A stretch of DNA of 53,390 nucleotides from an uncultured Pelagibacteraceae bacterium (lineage in GTDB: Bacteria; Pseudomonadota; Alphaproteobacteria; Pelagibacterales; Pelagibacteraceae). The DNA is taken from positions 1 to 53,390 of the forward strand of contig CABZPS010000004.1 of assembly GCA_902527635.1 (NCBI GenBank). Direction: 5' to 3'. How positions within the stretch are numbered: position 1 is the stretch's first letter; every line of letters starts with the position of its first letter. Positions 33,919-42,582 of the stretch are shown in pieces. The notes under the pieces are model-generated. The model was not told the origin of the DNA, made no database searches, and worked only from the letters and a program-made list of their open reading frames with translations. A program made the position numbers and the translations under genes.

Positions 33919-33945
33919 TTGGCGACTATCATGTATAGTCGCCAA
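33919..33945 (+). terminator. Stem-loop between binding-protein and permease genes
   Basis: TTGGCGACTAT (33919-33929) and ATAGTCGCCAA (33935-33945) form a perfect 11-bp stem with a 5-nt loop CATGT. It begins 14 nt after the binding-protein stop and ends 5 nt before the permease ATG. There is no T-run after it, so it may protect or process mRNA rather than terminate transcription. Confidence 0.65.
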
Positions 33946-33950
33946 TCTAT

Positions 33951-34643
33951 ATGGAACTTCTAGCTTTTGGAGATACTGGTTGGGGTGATGAATTATTTCG
34001 CGCAACTTTAATGACAGTTGCTGTTTCAATAACAGCAATGTTGATCGGTTTTAGTTTTGCTGCAATTTTTACTCCATTAAAGTTATCTAAATTTAAATTT
34101 CTAAATTTAATTGCTAATATTTACACGACTGTTATCAGAGGTGTCCCTGAATTATTAGTAATTTATCTTTTCTTTTTTGGTGGGAGTGGAGCAATTATGT
34201 TTGTTGCTTCAATGTTTGGATACAACGACTACATAGAAATTAACGCATTTGTGACAGGCTCATTTGCTATTGGTATTATATCTGGTGCTTATTCGACTGA
34301 AGTTTTTAGAGGAGCAATTCAATCAATTGATGAAGGTCAATTTGAGGCTGCAAAAGTTTTAGGATTTAGTAAATTTAAACAGTTTTATAAAATTGTTCTC
34401 CCGCAAATGTTAAGATTAGCCATACCAAATTTAAGTAACGTTTGGCAAATTACTCTAAAAGATACATCATTAATCTCTGTAACAGGCTTAGTTGAAATAA
34501 TGAGACAATCTTACATTGCTGCTGGTTCTACGAGAGATCCATTATTCTTTTATTCATTTGCTGCAGTTTTATATTTATTACTCACTTTTATAAGCATGAA
34601 GTTGATTAATAAATTAGAAGTCAAATATAGCAGGGGGTATTGA
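33951..34643 (+). CDS. Polar amino-acid ABC transporter permease (HisQ type)
   Basis: The product is 230 aa with about five membrane helices. The family signs are TVIRGVPELLVIYLFFF near residue 63 and the cytoplasmic EAA loop EAAKVLGFSKFKQFYKIVLPQ (conserved glycine present). It pairs with the next gene to make the membrane channel for the upstream binding protein. Its TGA overlaps the next ATG (TGATG). The start lies only 5 nt after a stem-loop and has no Shine-Dalgarno of its own outside the stem. Confidence 0.9.
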   Translation: MELLAFGDTGWGDELFRATLMTVAVSITAMLIGFSFAAIFTPLKLSKFKFLNLIANIYTTVIRGVPELLVIYLFFFGGSGAIMFVASMFGYNDYIEINAFVTGSFAIGIISGAYSTEVFRGAIQSIDEGQFEAAKVLGFSKFKQFYKIVLPQMLRLAIPNLSNVWQITLKDTSLISVTGLVEIMRQSYIAAGSTRDPLFFYSFAAVLYLLLTFISMKLINKLEVKYSRGY

Positions 34644-35314
34644 TGGATTTTGAATTAATGATCAATAGCTTTCCAAAGTTATTAAATGCTGCAGTTGTAA
34701 CTTTGAAACTTTTATCAGTTTCTTTAATTGTAGGATTATTTATTGGATTATTATTTGCAATTTTAAGATTAAATAAAAATATTTTTATAAATAAATTTGC
34801 ATATGGATATTCATATGTGTTTAGGGGGACTCCATTATTGGTTCAAATATTTATTATATATTTCGGCTTAGGTCAGATAGAGTCTTTAAGATCCTCTTTT
34901 TTGTGGGTAATTCTCAAGGAGCCATATTGGTGTGCAATTATTGCTTTTGCATTAAATACTGGTGCCTACACTTCTGAAATTTTGAGATCTGCTTTTCAAA
35001 CAATTAAACCAGGAATTATTGAGGCTGGAAAAAGTTTAGGTATATCCAATAAGATTATTTTTTACAAAGTTCAAATTCCTATAGCTATTAGACAATCTCT
35101 TCCTGCATATGGTAATGAGATAATTCTAATGCTAAAAGGCACTTCTCTAGCAAGCACAGTCACATTAATGGATTTAACAGGTGTAGCAAAATATATAATA
35201 TCAACTACTTTTAAACCAATTGAAGTGTTTATAGTTGCTGGTGGAATTTATTTATTTATGACCTTTATAATTCACAACGTAATAAAGTTTTTAGAAAAAA
35301 AATATAGCTACTAA
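34643..35314 (+). CDS. Polar amino-acid ABC transporter permease (HisM type)
   Basis: The product is 223 aa with five hydrophobic helices, a YVFRGTPLLVQIFIIYFG motif and the EAA loop EAGKSLGISNKIIFYKVQIP. ATG 34643 shares its A with the previous stop TGA and has CAGGGGGT just upstream, so it is preferred over an in-frame TTG 3 nt earlier. With the preceding gene it forms the heterodimeric permease. The expected ATP-binding (HisP/GlnQ-type) gene does not follow; a convergent DUF6165 gene overlaps the end by 4 nt. Confidence 0.9.
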   Translation: MDFELMINSFPKLLNAAVVTLKLLSVSLIVGLFIGLLFAILRLNKNIFINKFAYGYSYVFRGTPLLVQIFIIYFGLGQIESLRSSFLWVILKEPYWCAIIAFALNTGAYTSEILRSAFQTIKPGIIEAGKSLGISNKIIFYKVQIPIAIRQSLPAYGNEIILMLKGTSLASTVTLMDLTGVAKYIISTTFKPIEVFIVAGGIYLFMTFIIHNVIKFLEKKYSY

Positions 35315-35700
35315 TATTTTGTATATTCTTTAATTTCTTTTATTTTTGACCCAGTATGATTATTGATTTCTAATTTTATCTTTGCACGATCATCGTTTAA
35401 AAAGTGAACATCTCTCGAAAGTTTAATAAATTTTTCTCCAAAATCCTTTTCTTTTTCACATAATCTTTTTTCATCTTCAATTAACCATAGTTTAGAGTTT
35501 ATTTCTTTTAGTGATTGATAAAGTTTGTCGAGTTTTTCATCTGACTTCACACTTTTCTCTAATTGATCTTTTAAAACAGAATGTTCATTATTAATGAATT
35601 TTAACTTTTCTGTATCTTTTATTTTTTCTTGCTTAATCTCTAAGATTGAAACTTTGTCCAAAAGTTCACCAATTGAAACTTCTATTATAATTTTATTCAT
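35311..35700 (-). CDS. DUF6165-family protein
   Basis: The product is 129 aa, highly charged and helical, with IEVSIGELLDKVSILEIKQEKI at the start and SRDVHFLNDDRAKIKLEIN near the end. Both segments are typical of DUF6165, a family of unknown function often seen next to glycosyltransferase or sugar-modification genes in marine bacteria and phages. There is no membrane segment or signal. It is divergent from the GT9 gene with a 32-nt gap and convergent with the permease gene (4-nt overlap). Confidence 0.75.
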   Translation of the reverse strand: MNKIIIEVSIGELLDKVSILEIKQEKIKDTEKLKFINNEHSVLKDQLEKSVKSDEKLDKLYQSLKEINSKLWLIEDEKRLCEKEKDFGEKFIKLSRDVHFLNDDRAKIKLEINNHTGSKIKEIKEYTKY

Positions 35701-35732
35701 AAAATTTAATACTGTGTTATCTTGTTATAAAT

Positions 35733-36674
35733 ATGTCTAATATCTTAATTATCAAACACGGATCACTAGGAGATATAGCTCAAGCTAGTGGGGCAATTCA
35801 AGACATATCTGAAAATCATAAAAATGATCGAATATATCTACTGACAACAAAACCTTATTTTGAACTATTTAAGAAAAATCCTTTTGTGAATGAGGTGATC
35901 TTAGACAAAAGATTACCAAAATATAATTTGATTTATCTATATCTTTTAATGAGAGAAATTAAAAGATATAATTTTTCAAAAGTGTTTGATCTTCAAAATT
36001 CATCAAGAACTTCTTTTTATAAAAAAATTCTTTTCCCAAAAAACAATAAAGATATTTGGTCCAGCACAAAAACAACTTTGCCTGAAGATATAACTAAAGA
36101 AAAATTTGATAAAAACTCAGTATTAAATAGATTTGATTATCAACTTAAAGAGACTGGGTTGAATACAATCAATACACTTAAACCTAATTTTAGTTGGGCT
36201 TGTTCTGACATTACTAAAATCAAAAAAAAATATAATTTGCAAAAATATATCTTATTATTTCCTTTCTGTTCTCCACATCTATTAATAAAAAAATGGCCTT
36301 ACTACAATGATTTGATTAAATTAATTAAGAGTAAGTTTAATAAGCAATACGAAATTATTACAGCACCTGGTCCTAATGAAATAGAGGAGGCCAAAAAATT
36401 TGAAGCAAAAAGTATTCTTTATAATGATAAGGCTTTAAATATATCTCAGTTAACAACCCTAATTAAAGAAAGTTCCTTTATCATTGCTAATGATACTGGC
36501 CCAGCACATATAGCAGCACATGTAGGTGCCAAAGGTTTGACTTTATTTGGTAAACACACAACTGCATATAAAGTTAGCATTGAAAGAGAAAATTTTAAGG
36601 TTATTGAAGTGACAGATTTAAATAAACTTAGCGCTGAAAAAGTTTTTGAGAGGTTGATTAATAATCTAACTTAA
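35733..36674 (+). CDS. Glycosyltransferase family 9 (heptosyltransferase-like)
   Basis: The product is 313 aa with a GT-B fold. It begins ILIIKHGSLGDIAQASGAI, the usual heptosyltransferase opening with a GSLGD loop. The C-terminal part has FIIANDTGPAHIAAHVGAKGLTLFG, the ADP-heptose/nucleotide site of GT9. It probably adds a sugar to the lipopolysaccharide core or another surface glycan. The sugar donor cannot be inferred. No lipid A or core biosynthesis genes are visible next to it; DUF6165, a methyltransferase and a GT4 are its neighbours. Confidence 0.87.
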   Translation: MSNILIIKHGSLGDIAQASGAIQDISENHKNDRIYLLTTKPYFELFKKNPFVNEVILDKRLPKYNLIYLYLLMREIKRYNFSKVFDLQNSSRTSFYKKILFPKNNKDIWSSTKTTLPEDITKEKFDKNSVLNRFDYQLKETGLNTINTLKPNFSWACSDITKIKKKYNLQKYILLFPFCSPHLLIKKWPYYNDLIKLIKSKFNKQYEIITAPGPNEIEEAKKFEAKSILYNDKALNISQLTTLIKESSFIIANDTGPAHIAAHVGAKGLTLFGKHTTAYKVSIERENFKVIEVTDLNKLSAEKVFERLINNLT

Positions 36675-36678
36675 TTTT

Positions 36679-37506
36679 TTAATTTAATTCGTAAATATGA
36701 AAAATGATATCTTTTGGAAATATTTTTTGTAAATAGAAAAAAAGAAATAAAAGACAGCTTAAAATCAAACAAATAAGTTTATTCTTAATTGTCGAATTTA
36801 ATCTTTTAAAATTTCCGCTTTTACTAACAGTGTTTAAATAATCTGTGTGAACTTGGTGGAAACCATTTTTTTCAAATAATTTCTTTAAATTATGGTCATT
36901 AAAGTAAGATATGTGTGGTGATGACAAATCTTTTTGCCAGACCCTATTGTAAAAATTTTTTAATCCTATTTTGTATAGAAATTCAGAAAATTTAAAAATT
37001 AATCCATTAGATGATGGAATATTGATTACCACTTTGCCATTTTTATTTAAAATCTTTTTAATACTATCAAACACTAAATTTAAATCATTTAAATGTTCAA
37101 ACACATCATTAAAAACAATATAATCATATTTTTCTAAATCATTAAGATTTTCAGCTAATGGAAGGCTTAATTTTTTGATATTTGAAAATTTACTTTTAAG
37201 TTTATTGTATTGATCCTCATCAGCCTCAGAACCAGTAACATCTAAATTTTTTTTGATACATTCTTCCAAAAAAAAACCATTTCCAGATCCAATTTCTAAA
37301 ATTTTAAACTTTTTATTTATATTTTGACTTAATAATATGTGAATAATTTTTTTAAAATTATTTTTTCTTAATTCAGCTATACCCTCAATATCACGACCAA
37401 AGCCTGGCTCAAGTATTGACTTATAAAATAAACATTGTTTACATTTAAAAACGTAATCATTAATTTTTTTTAAATTAGTGCTGCAAATAATGCATTCTTC
37501 TTTCAT
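36679..37506 (-). CDS. SAM-dependent methyltransferase with N-terminal zinc ribbon
   Basis: The product is 275 aa. The first 25 residues carry two CxxC pairs (ECIICS and CKQC), a small zinc ribbon. The Rossmann SAM-binding domain has ILEIGSGNGFFLEECIKK (motif I) and YDYIVFNDVFEHLNDL (motif III). A hydrophobic C-terminal helix (about residues 245-262, LICLILSCLLFLFFY) may anchor it to the membrane. It overlaps the GT4 gene by 4 nt, so modification of a glycan or glycolipid is likely. Acceptor unknown. Confidence 0.82.
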   Translation of the reverse strand: MKEECIICSTNLKKINDYVFKCKQCLFYKSILEPGFGRDIEGIAELRKNNFKKIIHILLSQNINKKFKILEIGSGNGFFLEECIKKNLDVTGSEADEDQYNKLKSKFSNIKKLSLPLAENLNDLEKYDYIVFNDVFEHLNDLNLVFDSIKKILNKNGKVVINIPSSNGLIFKFSEFLYKIGLKNFYNRVWQKDLSSPHISYFNDHNLKKLFEKNGFHQVHTDYLNTVSKSGNFKRLNSTIKNKLICLILSCLLFLFFYLQKIFPKDIIFHIYELN

Positions 37507-38585
37507 GCCAATATCTTTTTATACTCTAAAAATATTTGTGACCAAAGAAAAGTTTCAGCACTCACTTTTGCATTTTTTCCTAATTCTAAATATTTTTTAT
37601 CCTCTATCATAAAATTTAATGATGAATAAATATCTTCTAAATTATTTCCATCACAAATTAATCCTGTTTTTTCATTTTGTATTGCATCAGATGCACCACC
37701 ATCTATTCCTCCTAGTGAGGCGACACCATATTGAGCAGCCTCTACATAAGCTATTCCAAATCCCTCAACAGACTTTTTGTGGATAACTGACGGCATCACA
37801 AATATATTTGACTTTGCTATTAGGGCATTTTTTAAATCTTCACTAATTTCTTTAAAAAACATTACTTGTGAACTTAAATTGAGCTCTTTTACTAAATCTT
37901 TAATATTTTTTTCTTCATCTCCATAACCTATACAAATATAGACTATATCTGGATAAATTTGTTTTAAGTTTCTTAAAGCCATTAATACTTTTTCATGATT
38001 TTTCCTTTTATCAAATCTTGAGATAGTAATTAAACGTGGAGTTTTTATTTTGAGTAAACTTTCAACTTTATCTAAAGATTTTTTATTTAGGTTTTTAGGA
38101 GGATTTACTCCAGGATTTATTACAACTATTTTTTCAGGATTTAAGCCAATACTAATTGCTAGGTTTTTAGTATATTCAGAGTTAGCAATAATTTTTTCGA
38201 CATTACCGAATACTTTCACAATCCTTTTATTTTGGTAACTATCTTTTGGATGATTAATCTCTTTGCCATGTATTAGACAATATTTTTTTTTATTAGATTT
38301 AATTAATTCTAAACTTTTCCAATGGTCAGCGATAATTCCTTGAACTTTATTTTCTTTGAGAAACTCATTAATTAACTGAGCTTTTCTTATCTTTCTTAAA
38401 AATTTAATACCTCCAATTCTTTCAATAGAAAAATTTACATTTTCATCAAATTCTTTATGATTTTCATGATATTCAGCAAAGACTTTAATCATAAAGTTTT
38501 TTGACATCTCTCGCGCGAGACCCCACATTAAACTTTGCATTCCACCGATTTTTGGTGGAAAAGATCTTGTAGTGATTAAATACAT
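37503..38585 (-). CDS. Glycosyltransferase family 4
   Basis: The product is 360 aa with a GT-B fold. The start RSFPPKIGGMQSLMWGLA is the typical glycine-rich acceptor-side loop. The donor side has TISRFDKRKNHEKVLMAL, FVMPSVIHKKSVEGFGIAYVEAAQYG (the E-x7-E region) and GGIDGGASDAIQ. It transfers an unknown sugar from a nucleotide donor to a glycolipid. It abuts the redox gene upstream with a 1-nt overlap and overlaps the methyltransferase gene by 4 nt. Confidence 0.9.
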   Translation of the reverse strand: MYLITTRSFPPKIGGMQSLMWGLAREMSKNFMIKVFAEYHENHKEFDENVNFSIERIGGIKFLRKIRKAQLINEFLKENKVQGIIADHWKSLELIKSNKKKYCLIHGKEINHPKDSYQNKRIVKVFGNVEKIIANSEYTKNLAISIGLNPEKIVVINPGVNPPKNLNKKSLDKVESLLKIKTPRLITISRFDKRKNHEKVLMALRNLKQIYPDIVYICIGYGDEEKNIKDLVKELNLSSQVMFFKEISEDLKNALIAKSNIFVMPSVIHKKSVEGFGIAYVEAAQYGVASLGGIDGGASDAIQNEKTGLICDGNNLEDIYSSLNFMIEDKKYLELGKNAKVSAETFLWSQIFLEYKKILA

Positions 38586-39139
38586 TAATTAGTTTTCCAC
38601 TTAATACCACAGCCAGCACTTGGGATTTGACTCTCTGGCCCTTTACCAGTTTCAGCTATTTGTTTCATAGCTTTTAATAAGTCACTATCCCCATCTCTTA
38701 CTGGAATTAAGTTTTTTAATTCTCTTAGTCTACCTCTATATTGAAGCTCCAAGTTTTTATTATAGCCAAAAAAGTCAGGTGTGCACACTGCATCATAAGT
38801 TTTGGCGATTTCTTGTGATTCATCACTTAAATACGGAAAACAAAATTGATTTTTTTTGGCAAATTTGATCATATTATCAAACGAATCTTCTGGATAATTT
38901 TTCGCATCATTTGCACATATAGCTACTGAATTAATACTTAACTCTTTTAATTTGTTACAATCATCAACGATATCTTTAGTCACTGCTTTTACGTATGGGC
39001 AATGGTTACAAATGAACATTATTAAAGTTCCGTTTTCACCTTTAATATCATTTAGAGAAATAATTTTATTTTCTGTAGATTTTAACCGAAAGTCATGTGC
39101 CTTTTGGCCGAAATCACATATTGGAGTTTGTATTGGCAT
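38585..39139 (-). CDS. Thioredoxin-fold (AhpC/TSA-Redoxin) protein
   Basis: The product is 184 aa of the thioredoxin-like peroxiredoxin/redoxin group without a signal peptide. It has FRLKSTENKIISLNDIKG then FICNHCPYVKAV, where the CPYV-type active site follows an HC pair, and a later DAVCTPDFFGYN with cis-Pro region. The group reduces disulfides or peroxides; the substrate is not known. A C-terminal SAGCGIKWK motif is characteristic of this subfamily. It is divergent from the gamma-carbonic anhydrase gene with 20 nt between. Confidence 0.85.
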   Translation of the reverse strand: MPIQTPICDFGQKAHDFRLKSTENKIISLNDIKGENGTLIMFICNHCPYVKAVTKDIVDDCNKLKELSINSVAICANDAKNYPEDSFDNMIKFAKKNQFCFPYLSDESQEIAKTYDAVCTPDFFGYNKNLELQYRGRLRELKNLIPVRDGDSDLLKAMKQIAETGKGPESQIPSAGCGIKWKTN

Positions 39140-39159
39140 AATGTAATAATATATAAATT

Positions 39160-39672
39160 ATGTTTTACGATTTAAAAGATAAAAAACCAAAAAACTCTGG
39201 CGAAAATTGGGTAGCTCCAAATGCGGTAGTCATTGGTGATGTTACTTTAGAAAAAAATACTAGCGTTTGGTTTAATGCAACCCTAAGAGGCGATATTGAA
39301 AATATTCATATAGGGGAGGGATCAAACGTACAAGATGGATGTGTTCTGCATACGGATCCAGGCTGCCCTTTAAAAGTTGGAAAAGATGTAACGGTCGGTC
39401 ATTTAGTTATGCTTCATGGATGTACGGTAGGAAATAATAGTTTAATTGGCATTGGTGCAGTGATTCTAAATAATGCTAAAATCGGTAAAAATTGTATTAT
39501 AGGTGCAAAAGCGCTAATCACAGAAAATAAAGTAATTCCCGATAATTCATTAGTTGTTGGTTCGCCTGGTAAAGTTGTGAGAGAAGTGACCGATGAAGAA
39601 AAAAAAGCTGTATGGGAAAACACTAAGCATTATCAGGATAATTGGAAAAAATATTCTAAATCTATTTTTTAG
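39160..39672 (+). CDS. Gamma-carbonic anhydrase family (hexapeptide) protein
   Basis: The product is 170 aa with a left-handed beta helix. It has [21 protein letters not shown] at the start, then [27 protein letters not shown], with zinc-ligand histidines in [12 protein letters not shown] and the related position. The length and pattern match the YrdA/PaaY/CaiE family. These proteins bind zinc and some hydrate CO2 or act as acyl thioesterases; many lack activity, so function is uncertain. The TPR-barrel gene starts 11 nt after the stop. Confidence 0.88.
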   Translation: MFYDLKDKKPKNSGENWVAPNAVVIGDVTLEKNTSVWFNATLRGDIENIHIGEGSNVQDGCVLHTDPGCPLKVGKDVTVGHLVMLHGCTVGNNSLIGIGAVILNNAKIGKNCIIGAKALITENKVIPDNSLVVGSPGKVVREVTDEEKKAVWENTKHYQDNWKKYSKSIF

Positions 39673-39682
39673 AAATACTCAA

Positions 39683-41041
39683 GTGATTAGATTAGTAATA
39701 ATAATAATTTTTTTTATGATATTTCAATCTAAGGCTTATTCATCAACAATAACCTATAAAGAAATTTTAGATAATCCTACTGAACTTGAACTAAATTTAA
39801 ATTACGCAAAACAACAAGAAAAAGCTGGTAATATTAAATCAACCATTGCTACCTTAGAAAGACTGAGCAAACTTTATCCAAAAAATTCTGATATCAAGTT
39901 ATATTTAATATCAATTTTACTTAAGATGGACTCAAAAGTAAAAGTTGATTTTATGGTCAAAACAATGCTTGAAGATCCTAATACTAATGAGGAAACTAAA
40001 AAATTAATAGCTGAACTTTTGACTGGTGATCAATTTCAAAAAGACAAACAAAATAAGTGGATTGCTTATTTAGATATTAATTATTCTCAAACAGAAGAAG
40101 ATAATATTAGTGGAAGAACGAAGTCAGGAAAACTTGCTAAAAGTAATGGCACCACTGACTCTGAAGTGCCTTTTCCAGCTAATGATAATAGACTTATTTT
40201 AGGATATGATAAAACTTTCGTTAAAAGCACTGCTTTAACTTTAGGAAGAATTTTAAATGAAAGTTCATCTATATTTATGAACTTAGGTTTAAATGCGAAC
40301 ACTAATAACAAAAAGTTCAAAGGGGAAAGTGATGTTAACTCTGTCTCTTTGAGTTATTTCAAAGCAAAAAAAAATCATTATTTCTCACCGTATATTTATT
40401 ACAATAAATTAAATTATAGAATGCAAGAAGATTATCAAGCCAAGGGATTTGGCACGAGCAATACATATTTACTTAATGATAAATTTAATTTAAATTATGC
40501 TTTAAGTTATTCTGACAATAGATATCATTCAAAACCAAATCCAACAGACTCCCAGGGAAATCAAATATTTGTCGATGCAGGTGATTTAAATAACAATGAG
40601 GTTTACGGTGTTAACATTAGATTAAATTATAATTTAACAGATAAAATGCAAATTAGTTCAAAAGTAATTTATAGCGATATTCAACATGCTAAAAGTTTTG
40701 ATAGTTATGAGTCTAGCGGTGCAAATTTATCAATTTCTAGAATTTTTCCATTTGGAACATTTAAAGTATCTGCAACTCATTTAACAAATGTCTATGATAA
40801 TAGAAAGATAACTGTATCATCATTAAAAGATAGAGAAGATACTAGTTTAGTTACTAATTTAATTTTAACGGGTGATATAAATCAACTTTTTCCTTTTTTA
40901 GGAAAAATTAACAAAGATAATAATATTTTTTATACTATGAGCTTGAGAGAATCTAATGTAAATTCAACAATATCAAGCTATGAAATCGAAAGATCATTCA
41001 AAAAAATTGGTCTCTCTAAGAGGATAAATTTTAATGATTAA
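39683..41041 (+). CDS. TPR plus outer-membrane beta-barrel protein (Slam/DUF560-like)
   Basis: The product is 452 aa from GTG 39683; the open frame extends 90 nt upstream but would overlap the previous gene, and the signal peptide (VIRLVIIIIFFMIFQSKAYS) starts at the GTG. Residues about 25-110 are TPR-like helices (NLNYAKQQEKAGNIKSTIAT). Residues about 125-452 are alternating beta strands with aromatic girdles (YFSPYIYYNKLNYRM), ending in a barrel-type C terminus. The architecture (periplasmic TPR, then a 12-14 strand barrel) resembles surface lipoprotein assembly modifiers. The FecR gene overlaps its end by 8 nt. The family call is by architecture only. Confidence 0.72.
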   Translation: MIRLVIIIIFFMIFQSKAYSSTITYKEILDNPTELELNLNYAKQQEKAGNIKSTIATLERLSKLYPKNSDIKLYLISILLKMDSKVKVDFMVKTMLEDPNTNEETKKLIAELLTGDQFQKDKQNKWIAYLDINYSQTEEDNISGRTKSGKLAKSNGTTDSEVPFPANDNRLILGYDKTFVKSTALTLGRILNESSSIFMNLGLNANTNNKKFKGESDVNSVSLSYFKAKKNHYFSPYIYYNKLNYRMQEDYQAKGFGTSNTYLLNDKFNLNYALSYSDNRYHSKPNPTDSQGNQIFVDAGDLNNNEVYGVNIRLNYNLTDKMQISSKVIYSDIQHAKSFDSYESSGANLSISRIFPFGTFKVSATHLTNVYDNRKITVSSLKDREDTSLVTNLILTGDINQLFPFLGKINKDNNIFYTMSLRESNVNSTISSYEIERSFKKIGLSKRINFND

Positions 41042-42578
41042 AAATTTTTTCTATATTATATTTGTTTATTTCCTTTTGGTATTTAAATCTTTTAGTAACG
41101 AATTTATTGGTGTGATAGGCGTAGCAGCTGGTGAAATAATTAATCAAAATAATGAAAAACTATTAAGTGGTTCTAAAATATTTTACGGAGATACAATTAT
41201 AGTAAAGCCTAAATCAAACGCTCAAATATTATTTTTAGATGAAACTGTAATGACCGTAGGGGAAGACACTGAACTAATTATAGATGATTTCGTATATGAT
41301 CCAAAAACAAATAATGGAAATTTTGTAACAAATATAAAATCTGGAGTCGTAAAAACAATTTCAGGAAAAATAAGTGAAAAAAATCCTGAAAATTTAGAAA
41401 TTAAAATACCAAATGGCTCTTTAGGCGTGAGAGGGACAGAGTTTCTGGTGTCACTAAATGATAAGAAGGAGAGTACAGTTTTATTATTAGGACCAGGCCC
41501 AGAAAATACCCTTGGTATGGTTCCAGGAAATATTAAATTAACAGATGGTACAAACACTACAGATATAACTAGTCCTGGTTTCCAAGCAATGATCCAAAAT
41601 GTTGTATCTTTAGCATCACCCGCAAATCCAGAGGTATTAACTCAAATGTCAAGTTCAATGAGTCATTCAGTTTTAAATTCTAGCAATGTGGTTAATAGCT
41701 CTAAAAACTTAACGACAAATTTGATAAATTCAGCAGATTTGAAAAATAATATTATAATTACAGCAAAAAAGTTTGATTTAAAATCAGACGAGAGTGCCTC
41801 AGAAATTTTATCAAGCTTATCAACAGAGTCTGAATCTAAAGAAATATTAGTTGCTATGAACCAGCTGAAAGAAAATATAATTGTAACAGATAATGAAAAT
41901 TATGTCAGAACTTTAGACAAAGATACTATTTTGTATGATAGTGGTTGGTTTGATCTTTCACCAGTAGAAACAGGTTCAAATGGATTAACTTATAGTCTCG
42001 GCAATGAAGAGGGAGTTTCACAAGTATTTGATACTGGGGCAACTCAACAGGGTCGTGCTAAAGTCTATGTAAACTTTAATAAAAAAGAAATAAGTGCAGA
42101 TGTGCTTTCTAAAATAACATTAAAAGGAGCATCTACAGTGGACTATAGTTTTACAACGCCTACAGTTACTTTAACAACAATACCAGTTGTTGCCTCTGTG
42201 CCAATGGCAATGGGATCAACTGGAGGTACGTTTATTGATACATTAATAGATAGTGGTGGGGGTGAATGCCCAGCCGACTCTTGCACATCTTTGGTTAGAG
42301 TTGCAAATACTTTGCAGAGTAGTTCTTTGACATTGAATTCTGGATCTACACAACAATTAATGAATAAGTATAATCATGGTAACTCTGATGGTGCAAAAGA
42401 AGTATTTCAATATGGTAAATTTACTACTGTTGATTCATCTGGATTGACAGGTCTAGGAACTTTTGTTTTTGAGGGAGCCCATGATGCAGCAGCATCCCCC
42501 GCAGGAGAAGCAGCTTACGTTCAGTCTATAGAAAGACTAGAGGGCTCAACCGTAGTAATTGGTAAAGCTTTAGAGTAA
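41034..42578 (+). CDS. FecR-domain secreted protein
   Basis: The product is 514 aa with a signal peptide (about residues 1-21, ending SFSN). A FecR-type beta domain covers about residues 25-150, with GDTIIVKPKSNAQILFLDE, TVGEDTELIIDDFVYDP and NGSLGVRGTEFLVSL. A Ser/Asn-rich helical region follows (about 195-290), then a C-terminal beta-rich domain (about 300-514) with two cysteines (GECPADSC). It is not a sigma-factor regulator, since there is no cytoplasmic N-terminal anti-sigma part. The upstream TPR-barrel gene overlaps it by 8 nt, so the two products are probably partners. Final localisation may be the cell surface. Confidence 0.8.
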   Translation: MIKNFFYIIFVYFLLVFKSFSNEFIGVIGVAAGEIINQNNEKLLSGSKIFYGDTIIVKPKSNAQILFLDETVMTVGEDTELIIDDFVYDPKTNNGNFVTNIKSGVVKTISGKISEKNPENLEIKIPNGSLGVRGTEFLVSLNDKKESTVLLLGPGPENTLGMVPGNIKLTDGTNTTDITSPGFQAMIQNVVSLASPANPEVLTQMSSSMSHSVLNSSNVVNSSKNLTTNLINSADLKNNIIITAKKFDLKSDESASEILSSLSTESESKEILVAMNQLKENIIVTDNENYVRTLDKDTILYDSGWFDLSPVETGSNGLTYSLGNEEGVSQVFDTGATQQGRAKVYVNFNKKEISADVLSKITLKGASTVDYSFTTPTVTLTTIPVVASVPMAMGSTGGTFIDTLIDSGGGECPADSCTSLVRVANTLQSSSLTLNSGSTQQLMNKYNHGNSDGAKEVFQYGKFTTVDSSGLTGLGTFVFEGAHDAAASPAGEAAYVQSIERLEGSTVVIGKALE

Positions 42579-42582
42579 GTTG

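Noticed and set aside
39593..39682. N-terminal extension of the TPR-barrel protein upstream of GTG 39683
   Set aside because: It would overlap the carbonic anhydrase-family gene by 80 nt and place a Lys-rich 30-residue stretch before the natural signal peptide.
41222..41557. 111-codon open frame on minus inside the FecR gene
   Set aside because: It is fully antisense to a gene with clear FecR motifs, and its composition mirrors the low stop frequency of the coding strand.
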